Positions 53,840 to 63,555 are shown, numbered from the stretch's first letter. The stretch is DNA of 64,000 bases from Kangiella sediminilitoris (GCF_001708405.1 NZ_CP012418.1:1054001-1118000), one strand, 5' to 3'. Notes: generated by a model not told the origin, from the letters alone. Numbers and translations are program-made.

Positions 53840-54550
53840 TTAGCGCCAGTCGGTTAAGTCCCTGGGGTTCCACATACCAGTAGGCTGAACCCAGTTGATA
53901 TGCTTGTCCAGGAGATCTAAAAACTCCACTCTAGGTAGATCAACAGCTCCCATACTATATAGGTGCGGGTTACCAACCTGGCTATCCAGCATGAGAAAGC
54001 CCTGACTTTTGAGGTAATGCCCCAAATATACTAATGCGAATTTAGAGGCATTAGCTGCTTGACTAAACATAGATTCGCCAAAGAAAAAGCGACCTATGCT
54101 GACACCGTACAAACCGCCTACCAGCTGTTCATTACTCCATACCTCTATGGAGTGGGCGAAGCCCTGCTGGTGCAGGTCGATATAGGCTTGCTTCATTTCA
54201 GGCAGAATCCACGTTTCAGGCTGCTTAGCCCTCGGTGCGGCGCAACCCTCGACCACTTCATTGAAGACTTTATTTAAGGTGATGTGATAAGGAGACTTTT
54301 TAAGTTCTCTCCTCATAGAACGAGAGATATGAATATTCTCAAGAAAGAAAACACAGCGTGGATCTGGAGACCACCAGAGTATTGGCTCGCCTTCAGAGTA
54401 CCAGGGGAAAATACCATGACGATAGGCTTCAACTAATCTTGGTAGCGATAGATCGCCTCCTATGGCCAATAAACCGTTAGGTTCCTCTTGTGCAAGATCT
54501 GCATCAGGAAATTTAGGAGACTCTCCCAATAAAAAAACTTGGTTGGTCAT
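53840..54550 (-). CDS. aat: leucyl/phenylalanyl-tRNA-protein transferase
   Basis: 236 aa. It adds Leu or Phe to proteins with N-terminal Arg or Lys, creating N-degrons for ClpS. Family motifs seen: L-L-A-I-G-G-D-L, G-I-F-P-W-Y-x-E-G-E-P-I-L-W-W-S-P-D-P-R and F-F-G-E-S-M-F. Forms an operon with bpt and perhaps infA. The 298 bp upstream contain an 8-bp inverted repeat (54708-54759) and no gene. Confidence 0.96.
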   Translation of the reverse strand: MTNQVFLLGESPKFPDADLAQEEPNGLLAIGGDLSLPRLVEAYRHGIFPWYSEGEPILWWSPDPRCVFFLENIHISRSMRRELKKSPYHITLNKVFNEVVEGCAAPRAKQPETWILPEMKQAYIDLHQQGFAHSIEVWSNEQLVGGLYGVSIGRFFFGESMFSQAANASKFALVYLGHYLKSQGFLMLDSQVGNPHLYSMGAVDLPRVEFLDLLDKHINWVQPTGMWNPRDLTDWR

Positions 54551-54848
54551 AAGGTATCGTAATTAGAATTTGTTACAGTTTACTATAAAAGTTGAAATGA
54601 CTTTAAGGGCTTTGCACATCTCTGTAATCTGAAATATTGGTTAGATGTTATTTTCAATATAATAGGTAATGGTTGGATTAATTATCCCGAGCTCTGACAA
54701 AGGGAACTTTATTCCATAAAACTCGGTTTTATTTGCCTCGAGTTCTCCCTGGGAATAAAACACTAAGTCTCATTTTTGTATATCCAAATTGATTTTCTTA
54801 GCTAGCTCCCCATAATCTATAGGTGAGTCCGTTACACAGAGTTTATTC

Positions 54849-55676
54849 ATGACCTTTTTCCGTAAAATTCTTGGGCCTGCCCAAAATAAGCCTTCAGAAT
54901 TGCCCCATATTGAGGGTGAGCAGCTGTATTGCAATTATTTTGAAAAAACCCCTAACTGGGGAGACAGTATCAATAAATATTTGCTTGAAAGAATATCAGG
55001 GAAAGATATTAAAGTAGACTCAGGGCGTCAGCATATCCTGGGTGTGGGTAGCATTCTACGTCAGGCCAATAGTAATAGTATTGTCTGGGGATCTGGGTTT
55101 ATATCTAAGAAGGGTAATATAAAGTGTAAGCCTTTAAAGGTATGTGCAGTACGTGGCCCCCTGACAAGAAAGCTGTTGAGGAAGAAAAAAATTGACGCAC
55201 CTGAAGTTTATGGTGACCCTGCCTTATTAATGCCTCGGTTTTATTTTCCCAATATAGAAAAACAATACACCCTTGGCGTTGTCCCTCACTACCGAGATAA
55301 AGATCATCCATTGCTAAAAAAGTTAGCCAGTGAGGGTGCTAAAATACTGGATATTTCAAAAAGCTCAGAAGCTTTTATTGATGATCTTTTAGAGTGTAAA
55401 AATGTTATTTCATCCTCGCTTCACGGTCTTATCGCCTCAGACAGCTACGGTATTCCTAACCAGTGGGTAAAATTTTCAAATGAGTTGACTGGGGGAGGTT
55501 TTAAGTTTCAGGATTATTACCATTCTATTGAACAGTATGAGCAGCGACCCATACCGGTTGAAGAGTTAACCAATATGTCGTTAACAGATATTGTTCATCG
55601 GTGTCAGCTTAAACCGATTACTTTGGATCTTGATAAGTTACTGCAGGCATTTCCTGCAGCTGAGCGGCAAAAGTAG
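54849..55676 (+). CDS. polysaccharide pyruvyl transferase family protein
   Basis: 275 aa. The GT-B-like PS_pyruv_trans pattern is visible: N-W-G-D-S-I-N near 36-42, V-W-G-S-G-F-I, C-A-V-R-G-P-L-T-R, G-D-P-A-L-L-M-P, and S-S-S-L-H-G-L-I-A-S-D-S-Y-G-I-P. Such enzymes add pyruvate ketals from PEP to sugars of exopolysaccharides. It stands alone here without other polysaccharide genes, so the acceptor is unknown and it could be an isolated acquisition. No signal peptide. Confidence 0.82.
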   Translation: MTFFRKILGPAQNKPSELPHIEGEQLYCNYFEKTPNWGDSINKYLLERISGKDIKVDSGRQHILGVGSILRQANSNSIVWGSGFISKKGNIKCKPLKVCAVRGPLTRKLLRKKKIDAPEVYGDPALLMPRFYFPNIEKQYTLGVVPHYRDKDHPLLKKLASEGAKILDISKSSEAFIDDLLECKNVISSSLHGLIASDSYGIPNQWVKFSNELTGGGFKFQDYYHSIEQYEQRPIPVEELTNMSLTDIVHRCQLKPITLDLDKLLQAFPAAERQK

Positions 55677-55689
55677 ATAGTTCTTTAGG

Positions 55690-56937
55690 CTACTTCACCT
55701 GTATGACATCGCTCCATCGACTGGTATAGCGTGGGGATCTGGAGTTGCATCGCATAGCCCAGCGCTTTGCGAAGCCCAGGCTGCCAAACTTAATAGTATC
55801 CTGCCCATATTTAGCATTAATTGAGTCCAGACTGCTCATGAGTTCTGGGCGTTGAGGAGCTTTATTAAAAATATCGGACTGGTACCCTTTGCTTGGAACT
55901 AAACCTAATAGCGTCACACCGGCCTTTTTATAGTGGCATCCTTTTCTGTAGATACCCTGTAATCCCAGTTCAATAGCTTTCAGGAAAAGGCTTGTATCGT
56001 CGTTTGGCTCGGTAAAGGTTAGCGTTTTACTTAAGTGCTGACCATCGCGGGTATACAGGAATAGTTGAATGCTGGACGCCAGGGAGGACTGTAGACGTAA
56101 CTTTTCACAGCATCTTGTTGCATGGTAGGCGAGGGCTTCTTTTAAATCTTTATACTCGGTAATGGTGTTGCCAAAAGAGCGTGAGTTAAGGATTGATTGC
56201 TTTGGTTGTGGCAGCTCATCAAAAGCAAGGCAGGGCTGGCCCCTTAGCTCTAAGATAGTTCGCTCCATATTAACCGAGAACATGCGCTGTAGAGTCTTAT
56301 ATTCAGCATTATGCAGCTCCCACGCGCTATTAATACCATGGAGGCGAAGTTTTTGTGAGAGCCGTCGTCCTATACCCCAGACCTGATCAACCCGCATTCG
56401 TCTCAGGGCCCACTCCCGGTGTCGTGTGTTGCTTAAGTCAACGACGCCGTGGGTAGATACTTTATGCTTTTTGGCATAGTGATTGGCGACTTTGGCCAGA
56501 GTTTTCGTTGGACCCAGACCTATGCAGATGGGGAGGGACAGCCACTCATTCACGGTATCCTTTAAGGTTCTGCAGTATTCGGTCAGATCGTTATTAAAGC
56601 CATCAAGCTTAAGAAATGACTCATCCACGGAGTAGGGGGAAACCTTGTCTGCAAACTGGTTTAGAACCCAGTTGAAGCGTTGCGAGATATCGCCGTATAA
56701 ACCGTAATTTGATGAAAAACACTCGATGCGATGCTTTTTAACCAGGGACTGTATTTGGAAGTAAGGGGCCCCCATTTTTATGCCTAACGATTTTGAGCGA
56801 TCGCACATAGCGATCGCACAGCCATCATTATTACTCAGTACAATAACCGGTTTATTCTGTAAATCTGGACGGAATAATCGCTCGCAGGCTACATAAAAGC
56901 TGTTAACATCACAAAGTGCATAGGTGCTTTCACTCAT
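55690..56937 (-). CDS. umuC: DNA polymerase V catalytic subunit UmuC
   Basis: 415 aa Y-family translesion polymerase. It shows Y-A-L-C-D-V-N-S-F-Y-V-A-C-E with the first metal aspartate, S-V-D-E-S-F-L-K with the second acidic pair, and the C-terminal little-finger domain. Length close to E. coli UmuC (422). The start overlaps the umuD stop by 4 bp. Its 3' end is only 14 bp from the convergent pyruvyl-transferase-like gene. Confidence 0.96.
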   Translation of the reverse strand: MSESTYALCDVNSFYVACERLFRPDLQNKPVIVLSNNDGCAIAMCDRSKSLGIKMGAPYFQIQSLVKKHRIECFSSNYGLYGDISQRFNWVLNQFADKVSPYSVDESFLKLDGFNNDLTEYCRTLKDTVNEWLSLPICIGLGPTKTLAKVANHYAKKHKVSTHGVVDLSNTRHREWALRRMRVDQVWGIGRRLSQKLRLHGINSAWELHNAEYKTLQRMFSVNMERTILELRGQPCLAFDELPQPKQSILNSRSFGNTITEYKDLKEALAYHATRCCEKLRLQSSLASSIQLFLYTRDGQHLSKTLTFTEPNDDTSLFLKAIELGLQGIYRKGCHYKKAGVTLLGLVPSKGYQSDIFNKAPQRPELMSSLDSINAKYGQDTIKFGSLGFAKRWAMRCNSRSPRYTSRWSDVIQVK

Positions 56938-57356
56938 CGTAAGCTCCGAGCTAAGCCAGTAACCACACCCCAGATCATTAGCTCATGCTCGCCAGTGATC
57001 TGAATATTGGGGTAGTCAGGATTTTCAGCTTGCAAAGTCAATGTGTCAGACTTTTTGAGCCGTTTTACTGTAAACTCGTTATCCAGTAAGGCGACCACTA
57101 TATCACCATCCTTCGCGCTGACGGACCGATCCACTACTAGAATATCACCTTGGAATATACCTGCACCAATCATTGAGTCGCCTTCAACGCGAGCGAAAAA
57201 CGTTGTGGCCGCATTTTTAATTAATAGCTGATCAAGACTTAACGTTTCTTCCATGTGCTCATCAACAACACCAGGAAAGCCAGCGGATACTCTGCCTGAG
57301 TATAGAGGGATATCGGAGTAACTACCCTGGGGCTTTAGTATGGAAACTTTGCTCAT
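56934..57356 (-). CDS. umuD: UmuD, self-cleaving subunit of DNA polymerase V
   Basis: 140 aa, LexA-like S24 protease. The self-cleavage site is A25-G26 in V-S-A-G-F-P-G (E. coli has Cys-Gly), with S61 in G-D-S-M and K98 in F-T-V-K-R-L as the catalytic dyad. RecA-stimulated cleavage gives the active form, which joins UmuC. I do not find a canonical CTGT-N8-ACAG LexA box before it, only half-site-like CTGT sequences, so SOS control here may use a variant box. Confidence 0.95.
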   Translation of the reverse strand: MSKVSILKPQGSYSDIPLYSGRVSAGFPGVVDEHMEETLSLDQLLIKNAATTFFARVEGDSMIGAGIFQGDILVVDRSVSAKDGDIVVALLDNEFTVKRLKKSDTLTLQAENPDYPNIQITGEHELMIWGVVTGLARSLR

Positions 57357-57593
57357 GATAATTGGTTCTATTAAGAGGTGTATTATTGAAACAGTTACAG
57401 GTTAGCATATTGTCTAAAATTGGTCAGCTAGCTTTGCAAGCCATCCCTCAAGTTTCATTAGGAATAGATCCCTTGGAGTGTAACAAATTGTACAAAACGG
57501 ATAAAATTCTTCTCAAATGTGAATTGTTCCATTATTATAATTTGGCCGAACGGTTCTATCGGTGAATGAAAGTAATAGGGGAGATTAAAAACA

Positions 57594-60404
57594 ATGACAA
57601 AGCAAAATATTATCGCTAAGGCGGTAAAACTTGCTCTTTTTGCCACAGCTTCAGTGGCCTTTTCAACAACAGCTTACGCTGCTGAAGAGGGAGATGATGA
57701 GGAGCAACAGGAAGAGCAGGCGGGAGTAGAGGTAATTACAGTTGTAGGCTCGCGTCTGAAAAGAAATAATGTTGAAGGTGCGTCACCTGTATTAATAATT
57801 ACTAGTGATGACATGAAGGAGCAGGGACACACTACAGTTTACGACGCTCTAAACGATCTAACCATCAACAACGGTATTCAGATTGAAGGTCCAGAGTTTT
57901 CCAATGGTTTTACGCCTGATATTCGTACATTAAATATTCGTGGTTTTGGTGTGGGTAACTCGTTAACCTTGATCAATGGTAGACGTGTTGCGAACTACCC
58001 AGCAGCGTATCAAGGCTCCAGCTCTGCGGTGAATTTTGGTGCAATTCCACAGGCTGCAATTGAACGCATTGAGGTTCTAAGTGGTGGTGGTTCATCTATT
58101 TATGGTTCAGATGCTGTGGCAGGTGTTATTAACATCGTCCTGAAAAATGATGTTGATGAAACAACTCTAAACGTTGTTTATGGTCGCCCTGTAGAAGCTG
58201 AAGGTGATGATTACCGTATTGACTTGACCACAGGTGCAGTTTCTGGAAATGGTAATTTCACAATAGGTATATCTTATCGTCAAACGGATCCAATTAGTGC
58301 CGGTGACTATGATAAGTACGATTCAAATGATGATTACCCATACCAAGACATCGAGCCATCAACACTAAACTTTGACACGTACGTCCTTGATAGGTTTGCA
58401 GGCCAGTTAGTTGATCCGGGTGATCAGTGTGAAAACTTTGGCTCACAGCGTTTCTTGTATTCAGAATCTCTAGGTTACTTGTGTGGCCGTGATAATATTG
58501 CGCTAACTAATTTCCGTAACGAACGTGAACAGCTTTCTGTATTTGCGAACGGAACTTATAACGTAGGTGAAACGGAGTTATTTGGTGAACTTCTATATAA
58601 CTCCAGTGAGTCGACGGTAGACCGTTACAGCATTTTTATTCAAGATCGAATTTATAATGGTTCTGAATACTATACTGTGCTTCGAAGCTTCTATGAAGAG
58701 GACTTGCAGCGTTCGCTAGATTCATTCTATGAAGATGATTCATTTAATGTTTCATTCGGTGCCCGTGGCTACATTGGTGAACATGAATGGGAAGCTTCTG
58801 TATACCGTAGTCAGTATGAATTAGAAAGTAGCCGTGTACGCTTTAAAGCACAAGAAGCTATTGATGTATTCTTTGGTGACTTCTTTACCTATGTAGGCTC
58901 AACACCAGTATTTTTTGGTAACGGCTCATTTGGCTTGTTTGATAACTTGTTCGCACAGATAGATGACTCTAACCGAGATTTGGTTAACAGTGCACTAGGG
59001 GTTCAAACCTACGGCAATGAAACATCCTCAACTGGCACCCAGTTCATATTAAGAGGTGACCTATGGGATATGGCTGCTGGGCCTGTATCATACGCCGCTA
59101 TACTTGAGTATGAAAAACAAGAACTTAAATTTAAACCTGATGAGTTAATTACTCAGCCGCCAGTGTTCCCTTACACTTCTGGTTCAGGCTGGTTAGGTTT
59201 AACAGGCTATGATGGTGAAGGTGATAGAGACCGAGTTGCCGTTGGTATGGAAATGAATGTTCCACTACATGAAACATTTGATTTAAATGTTGCGGCTCGA
59301 GCTGATAAATATGACAAGGATTCATCGTCAATTGGTACTCGTGTGACACCTTCGATTAAGTATGAATGGCGTCCAACTGACAGCGTCTTATTCCGTGGTG
59401 GGTATTCAGAATCTTTCCGTGCACCGGACTTAGTTCAGGTATACAGCCGTACAGGTTTCTATACAACCGTTACGGATTTGTATTCTTGCTGGCAAGGGTT
59501 GGGCTCTCCAGACACATTTGATGCAGTGGACGACTGTGTTGGTACTCAAATCTTTGCTCGTCGATTAGGCCCTGGCGAAGTTGGTAATGAGCCCCTTAAA
59601 GATGAGACAGGTGATACGCGTTGGGTCGGTTTCGTCTATGATGTTACTGACGACTTAACTTTCCAAGTCGACTGGCAGAAAGTAACACTGGAGGATAGAG
59701 TATCTCAGCTATCTACTAGTTCTTTATTGTTCCGTGAGTTTGAGTGTTTAACTGACGGAGTTACAATAACTGGTTCTAGACCATCTCAAGACTTATCAGA
59801 CATTAACTGTGATCAGGTGTCTAACTTGATTACTCGTGTCTTTAATGAAGATACAGGTGTTGATGAAATTAATTCATTTAACGTTACACCGCGAAATATT
59901 TCTGAAGAGTCAGTGGAAACTGTTGATGCGCGTCTATTGTACGGGTTTGATATTGATTATGGTCGCTTTGACTTCCAAATTAACTACTCACACCTACTGA
60001 GTCATAAGTTTGACGGAATTGAGTTGAGAGATGATCCAATCCTTGGTGGTTGGGAGCCTCGCACGAAAATTAATGCAACAGCCAAATATACTTATAATGA
60101 CTTTGGTATGGCATTAACTATGTTACGAGAAGGCTCGACAACGGTTTATGACCCTGGTCATCCATTAGTGCAGGACGGTACCCTGAGTGATCGAGTTCCT
60201 CCGCATTTCCGTTATAATTTGACCACTAGTTATAACTGGTCTTCGGACTTCCGTACTCGCCTTACAATACGTGACTTGTTCGACAATGGAGCTCCTAGAG
60301 ATAGAACCATTGGTCCTAACGCATTCCCATGGTACAACAACTTTGTATATGGTGGTGCTGGTATTGGCCGAGAGGTTTATTTAGAAGCAACCTATCGATT
60401 TTAG
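57594..60404 (+). CDS. TonB-dependent outer-membrane receptor
   Basis: 936 aa. Signal peptide ending A-Y-A-A-E, an acidic stretch, then the TonB box region (E-V-I-T-V-V-G-S-R). The plug domain (about 60-185) shows I-R-G-F-G, L-I-N-G-R-R and G-S-D-A-V-A-G-V-I-N-I-V. The beta-barrel ends in Y-L-E-A-T-Y-R-F. The size and plug fit the large receptors for peptides or other nutrients rather than a named siderophore. An S9 peptidase gene lies 84 bp downstream, which suggests uptake coupled to peptide breakdown. A TATAAT at 57536-57541 may be its -10. Confidence 0.92.
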   Translation: MTKQNIIAKAVKLALFATASVAFSTTAYAAEEGDDEEQQEEQAGVEVITVVGSRLKRNNVEGASPVLIITSDDMKEQGHTTVYDALNDLTINNGIQIEGPEFSNGFTPDIRTLNIRGFGVGNSLTLINGRRVANYPAAYQGSSSAVNFGAIPQAAIERIEVLSGGGSSIYGSDAVAGVINIVLKNDVDETTLNVVYGRPVEAEGDDYRIDLTTGAVSGNGNFTIGISYRQTDPISAGDYDKYDSNDDYPYQDIEPSTLNFDTYVLDRFAGQLVDPGDQCENFGSQRFLYSESLGYLCGRDNIALTNFRNEREQLSVFANGTYNVGETELFGELLYNSSESTVDRYSIFIQDRIYNGSEYYTVLRSFYEEDLQRSLDSFYEDDSFNVSFGARGYIGEHEWEASVYRSQYELESSRVRFKAQEAIDVFFGDFFTYVGSTPVFFGNGSFGLFDNLFAQIDDSNRDLVNSALGVQTYGNETSSTGTQFILRGDLWDMAAGPVSYAAILEYEKQELKFKPDELITQPPVFPYTSGSGWLGLTGYDGEGDRDRVAVGMEMNVPLHETFDLNVAARADKYDKDSSSIGTRVTPSIKYEWRPTDSVLFRGGYSESFRAPDLVQVYSRTGFYTTVTDLYSCWQGLGSPDTFDAVDDCVGTQIFARRLGPGEVGNEPLKDETGDTRWVGFVYDVTDDLTFQVDWQKVTLEDRVSQLSTSSLLFREFECLTDGVTITGSRPSQDLSDINCDQVSNLITRVFNEDTGVDEINSFNVTPRNISEESVETVDARLLYGFDIDYGRFDFQINYSHLLSHKFDGIELRDDPILGGWEPRTKINATAKYTYNDFGMALTMLREGSTTVYDPGHPLVQDGTLSDRVPPHFRYNLTTSYNWSSDFRTRLTIRDLFDNGAPRDRTIGPNAFPWYNNFVYGGAGIGREVYLEATYRF

Positions 60405-60414
60405 TCGATAAAAG

Positions 60415-60441
60415 AAAAGCCCTGCTCAGCAGGGCTTTTTT
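60415..60441 (+). terminator. terminator after the TonB receptor gene
   Basis: An 11-bp perfect stem AAAAGCCCTGC (60415-60425) with 60429-60439, loop TCA, T-run. The receptor and the following peptidase are thus mostly transcribed separately. Confidence 0.9.
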
Positions 60442-60488
60442 GAATACTTATAATAATCATACAAATAGTTACATTAATGGATGAATAA

Positions 60489-62411
60489 ATGACAAAGTTA
60501 AAAAGCTTACTACTGGTTTTATTACTTTTTCCAATTGTTTCGAATGCTGAAATAACTGTAGAGGACTTTTTTAAGTATAGACAAGCCGATAGCTTAAAAT
60601 TATCGCCAGATGGAAGATACTTGGCTGTTAGGGGGGAAGTTTCAGGTAAAAGAGAAGTTTATATCCTGGATCGAAAGACAAAAGAGATTAAGCAACGATT
60701 TTTCTTTCCTCAAGATTATGAAGCAGGTACTTTTTACTGGGTGTCTGATAAACGGTTAGTTGTAGGCCGTAATAAGAAAGTGGGCCCCTTAGACCTTCCT
60801 GCTCAAACAGGTTATTACTTTGGTGGAGATGTTGATGGTTCTGATAAGTACCAAATTTGGCCTCCAAGGAATAAGGCTGGTGCTTCTACCTCTCTTCCGA
60901 AGGGCTTTAGAGTTGTAGATACTTTGGACAGTGACGAAGATACTGTTCTGACCGTCATGTATGAAAGAGGATATCCAGGACTTTATGAGTTTGATGTTTA
61001 CTCAAGCCGCTATAGAAAAATTGATACTGGCGCAGTCAAGGGTGGCAGTATACTTATAGGAGGTGACAACAAAGCTTATGTCAGTATTGGTGTTGACGAA
61101 GATAATCAGGATTTAATTCTACTCTATTTAAAAAATTCAGAAGGGAGCTGGGAGAAATTCGCTGAGTTTGAACGTGAAGATGGGATGATAAGCCCCCTTC
61201 AGGTCTACGATAATGACAGTAAGCTGATGGTTTTCTCTGATGTAGAAGAGGGAAAGGCAGGGATTTACTCTATTGATTTAAAAACAAAAGAGAAAGCTCC
61301 ACTTCATATTTTAAAAGGTGATGCCAGTGTCGAAGATTATATTTATGAGTTCAGTTACAACTCACCAAAAATCGTAGGAGTAGAGCGCCAACCAAATTAT
61401 CCTGAGTCAACATTCTTTGATAAGGATTCTAAGGTATATGCGATTCAGTCAACTTTAGAAAGTGCCTTTCCCGATAAAGTCGTTGATATTAGCCGACCTA
61501 CACGAGATAACCGTTTTGCAATAGTGCGAGTATCTAACGATCAAGATGCTGGTTCATTTTATTTATTTGATGCTAAGACGAATAAATTGTCTTTCGAAAT
61601 GAAAAGCTTCCCTTGGATCGACGCTGACCAATTAGGTTTAAGACACCCAGTATCATTCAAGGCGAGAGATGGTTTAGAAATTAGGGGATACCTAACACTG
61701 CCAAAAGGGAAAGAAAAAAACTTACCGATGGTAGTTCTGGTTCATGGAGGGCCTTATGGTGTCTACGATCGCTGGTACTATGATTCTGAAGCACAGTTTT
61801 ATGCCTACAATGGCTATGCAGTGTTACAGGTTAACTATCGCGGCTCTGGTGGAAGAGGGCGTAACTTCGAGTTCCCTTACTATCAGCAAATGGGTCGTGA
61901 AATGCAGGATGACTTAACTGATGCTACTCTGTGGGCTATTGATAAGGGAATAGCTGATAAAGATCGAGTCTGTATCGCTGGCGCTAGCTACGGAGCATAC
62001 GCTGCACTGATGGGTGTGGTGAAGGAACCTGATTTGTACCAGTGCGCTATAGGTTACGCTGGAGCTTATGACATTGAGGTATTTAAATACTCTGATATTT
62101 ATGAGCGAGAAAGCGGTAGAGAGTTTCTAAATGAAGCATGGGGCTATGATAATGCTGAATTTGCTTATGAACGCTCCCCTGTGAACTTTGTTGACAAGAT
62201 TAAAGCTAATTTGTTGTTGATTCATGGTACTGGTGATAGAAGAACACCAATTGAGCATTATGAAGTTCTAACAGAGAAGCTGGAAGAAAGTAATATTGCT
62301 TATGAGTCTTTGGTTAAGCCAAATGAAGGGCATGGTTTTGCAGATGAAGATAACCGTATTGAGGCATATACTAAAATGCTTGAGTTTCTCAACAGCAATC
62401 TGAAAAAGTAA
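60489..62411 (+). CDS. S9 family peptidase (acylaminoacyl/dipeptidyl peptidase type), exported
   Basis: 640 aa. Signal peptide M-T-K-L-K-S-L-L-L-V-L-L-L-F-P-I then V-S-N-A-E. Propeller-like N-terminal part, then an alpha/beta hydrolase: V-L-V-H-G-G-P-Y-G, nucleophile S500 in G-A-S-Y-G-A-Y, the aspartate in G-T-G-D-R-R-T-P and the histidine in E-G-H-G-F. Probably periplasmic, releasing amino acids or dipeptides from peptides taken up by the neighbouring TonB receptor. Confidence 0.92.
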   Translation: MTKLKSLLLVLLLFPIVSNAEITVEDFFKYRQADSLKLSPDGRYLAVRGEVSGKREVYILDRKTKEIKQRFFFPQDYEAGTFYWVSDKRLVVGRNKKVGPLDLPAQTGYYFGGDVDGSDKYQIWPPRNKAGASTSLPKGFRVVDTLDSDEDTVLTVMYERGYPGLYEFDVYSSRYRKIDTGAVKGGSILIGGDNKAYVSIGVDEDNQDLILLYLKNSEGSWEKFAEFEREDGMISPLQVYDNDSKLMVFSDVEEGKAGIYSIDLKTKEKAPLHILKGDASVEDYIYEFSYNSPKIVGVERQPNYPESTFFDKDSKVYAIQSTLESAFPDKVVDISRPTRDNRFAIVRVSNDQDAGSFYLFDAKTNKLSFEMKSFPWIDADQLGLRHPVSFKARDGLEIRGYLTLPKGKEKNLPMVVLVHGGPYGVYDRWYYDSEAQFYAYNGYAVLQVNYRGSGGRGRNFEFPYYQQMGREMQDDLTDATLWAIDKGIADKDRVCIAGASYGAYAALMGVVKEPDLYQCAIGYAGAYDIEVFKYSDIYERESGREFLNEAWGYDNAEFAYERSPVNFVDKIKANLLLIHGTGDRRTPIEHYEVLTEKLEESNIAYESLVKPNEGHGFADEDNRIEAYTKMLEFLNSNLKK

Positions 62412-62413
62412 TG

Positions 62414-62689
62414 TCATAAGGACTCGTCAGAATAAAAAGCCGCATACAGCGGCTTTTTTTCTAGAAAACACACTTCAAGCAAGGTGTTTTGCATGAAAAT
62501 TCGAGTATCCTTCAATAAATCACTAATGAAATAGCGGTTATGAACGCACCCTTCATGTTCACGATAAGAAAGTGGATAGTTTGCATATTTAGCTTCATCA
62601 CTACGTTTCGTGGGTTTAACTGCTCGATAAGAAAATCGTAAGCTAAACCTTGTGCAATCAACAATCGGAAAAATTTTGGAGGAAACAAT
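62414..62689 (-). other. 91-codon open frame without a start codon
   Basis: On the minus strand a frame stays open from a TAA at 62690 to a TGA at 62414, reading for example S-Y-R-A-V-K-P-T-K-R-S-D-E-A-K-Y and R-E-H-E-G-C-V-H-N-R-Y-F. No ATG, GTG or TTG occurs in its first two thirds. It may be a gene remnant next to the tRNA-Arg gene, or chance. No homologue recognised. This is all I see in 62461-62688. Confidence 0.25.
62434..62460 (+). terminator. terminator after the S9 peptidase gene
   Basis: The stem AGCCGC (62438-62443) with GCGGCT (62449-62454), flanked by A5 and T7, loop ATACA. Confidence 0.9.
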
Positions 62690-62716
62690 TTAACTTTTTA
62701 ATATAGTTCTTATAAT
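62689..62716 (+). promoter_or_regulatory. promoter of tRNA-Arg
   Basis: A perfect TATAAT (62711-62716) with a weak TTTAAC -35 (62689-62694), 16-bp spacing, 18 bp before the tRNA. Confidence 0.55.
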
Positions 62717-62734
62717 AGTGCAGTCTCTGTCAAC

Positions 62735-62810
62735 GTCCCCATCGATTAACAGGATAAATCATGGGCCTCCTAAGCCTAAGCTCCTGGTTCGAGTCCAGGT
62801 GGGGACGCCA
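62735..62810 (+). tRNA. tRNA-Arg (anticodon CCT)
   Basis: 76 nt, CCA encoded. The acceptor GTCCCCA pairs with TGGGGAC, D stem GATT/AATC, anticodon stem TGGGC/GCCTA with loop CTCCTAA (anticodon CCT), T arm CCTGG-TTCGAGT-CCAGG. It reads the rare AGG codon and corresponds to E. coli argW. No integrase is visible beside it. Confidence 0.93.
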
Positions 62811-62874
62811 CTTCTTGCTTTTAGCTTCTTATGCTATAACAATGGTCATATTGATTGTTTAAGGATAGAAGCTT

Positions 62875-63555
62875 ATGAAATTTTTAAAACTATTCGTCTC
62901 GTTATTAGTAGTTCTGCCTCTAGTTTTCTCATGCCGAGAACAAAAAGTAGAAACTGTCTCTGATAACTTACCCCGTGATTTTACATTGAGTGCCGGGGAA
63001 CATGTATTAGTAAACGATATTGATTTTCAATTCGAACGTGTTGCTGAGGATTATCGTTGTCCAAAAGGCACCCAGTGCAACCAAGCTGGGGCGGCAAAAG
63101 TCTTAGTTAATTACACTGTGAAGAATAAACCAATTCAACAGGCATTATTAATTGGTGTTACCGACATACCAGAAAGTAAACTGGTGGTTGGAGATACTCA
63201 ATTTCTCCTCGCTTATTTGAAACCAAGCCCGGCAGCTAATATAAAAATTGATCCTGCCAGCTATGAAGCACATTTCATTGTATACAAAGAAGGTGATCTT
63301 TCTGATGCCACGGTTATTGACGTTCGCACAAAGGCTGAATATCAGCAGGGTCACTATGCAGATGCAACCTTACTTCCTCTGGCGACGTTAACTGAAAATA
63401 TTGATTCGTTAAAATTAGACAAATCTGATCAGATTGTAGTCTATTGTAGAAGTGGAAACCGAGCAGGTAAAGCGAAAGTGGCTTTAGAGAAACTTGGCTA
63501 TACCAATGTTATTAATGGTGTTAATCAGGATATTACAGGATACGTCACTCAATAA
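62875..63555 (+). CDS. rhodanese-domain lipoprotein
   Basis: 226 aa. The lipoprotein signal ends L-V-F-S-C (C20). Residues about 40-135 form an unassigned domain with a C-P-K-G-T-Q-C motif, like small periplasmic proteins of unknown role. The C-terminal rhodanese domain (about 138-225) has V-I-D-V-R-T-K-A-E-Y and the active-site loop C-R-S-G-N-R, so the persulfide cysteine is present. Likely sulfur transfer or thiol chemistry in the envelope. Followed by the VOC gene after 18 bp. Confidence 0.85.
   Translation: MKFLKLFVSLLVVLPLVFSCREQKVETVSDNLPRDFTLSAGEHVLVNDIDFQFERVAEDYRCPKGTQCNQAGAAKVLVNYTVKNKPIQQALLIGVTDIPESKLVVGDTQFLLAYLKPSPAANIKIDPASYEAHFIVYKEGDLSDATVIDVRTKAEYQQGHYADATLLPLATLTENIDSLKLDKSDQIVVYCRSGNRAGKAKVALEKLGYTNVINGVNQDITGYVTQ

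Noticed and set aside
54708-54759. 8-bp inverted repeat TTTATTCC/GGAATAAA upstream of the pyruvyl-transferase-like gene
   Set aside because: Short stem with a 36-nt loop in AT-rich sequence; no promoter or conserved context to support a function.
57357-57430. SOS (LexA) box upstream of umuD
   Set aside because: CTGT half-sites occur, but no CTGT-N8-ACAG arrangement; the nearest reading needs a 9-bp spacer and a mismatch, so I do not call it.
62718-62963. 81-codon plus-strand ORF
   Set aside because: It runs through the tRNA-Arg gene and the start of the rhodanese lipoprotein gene in another frame.
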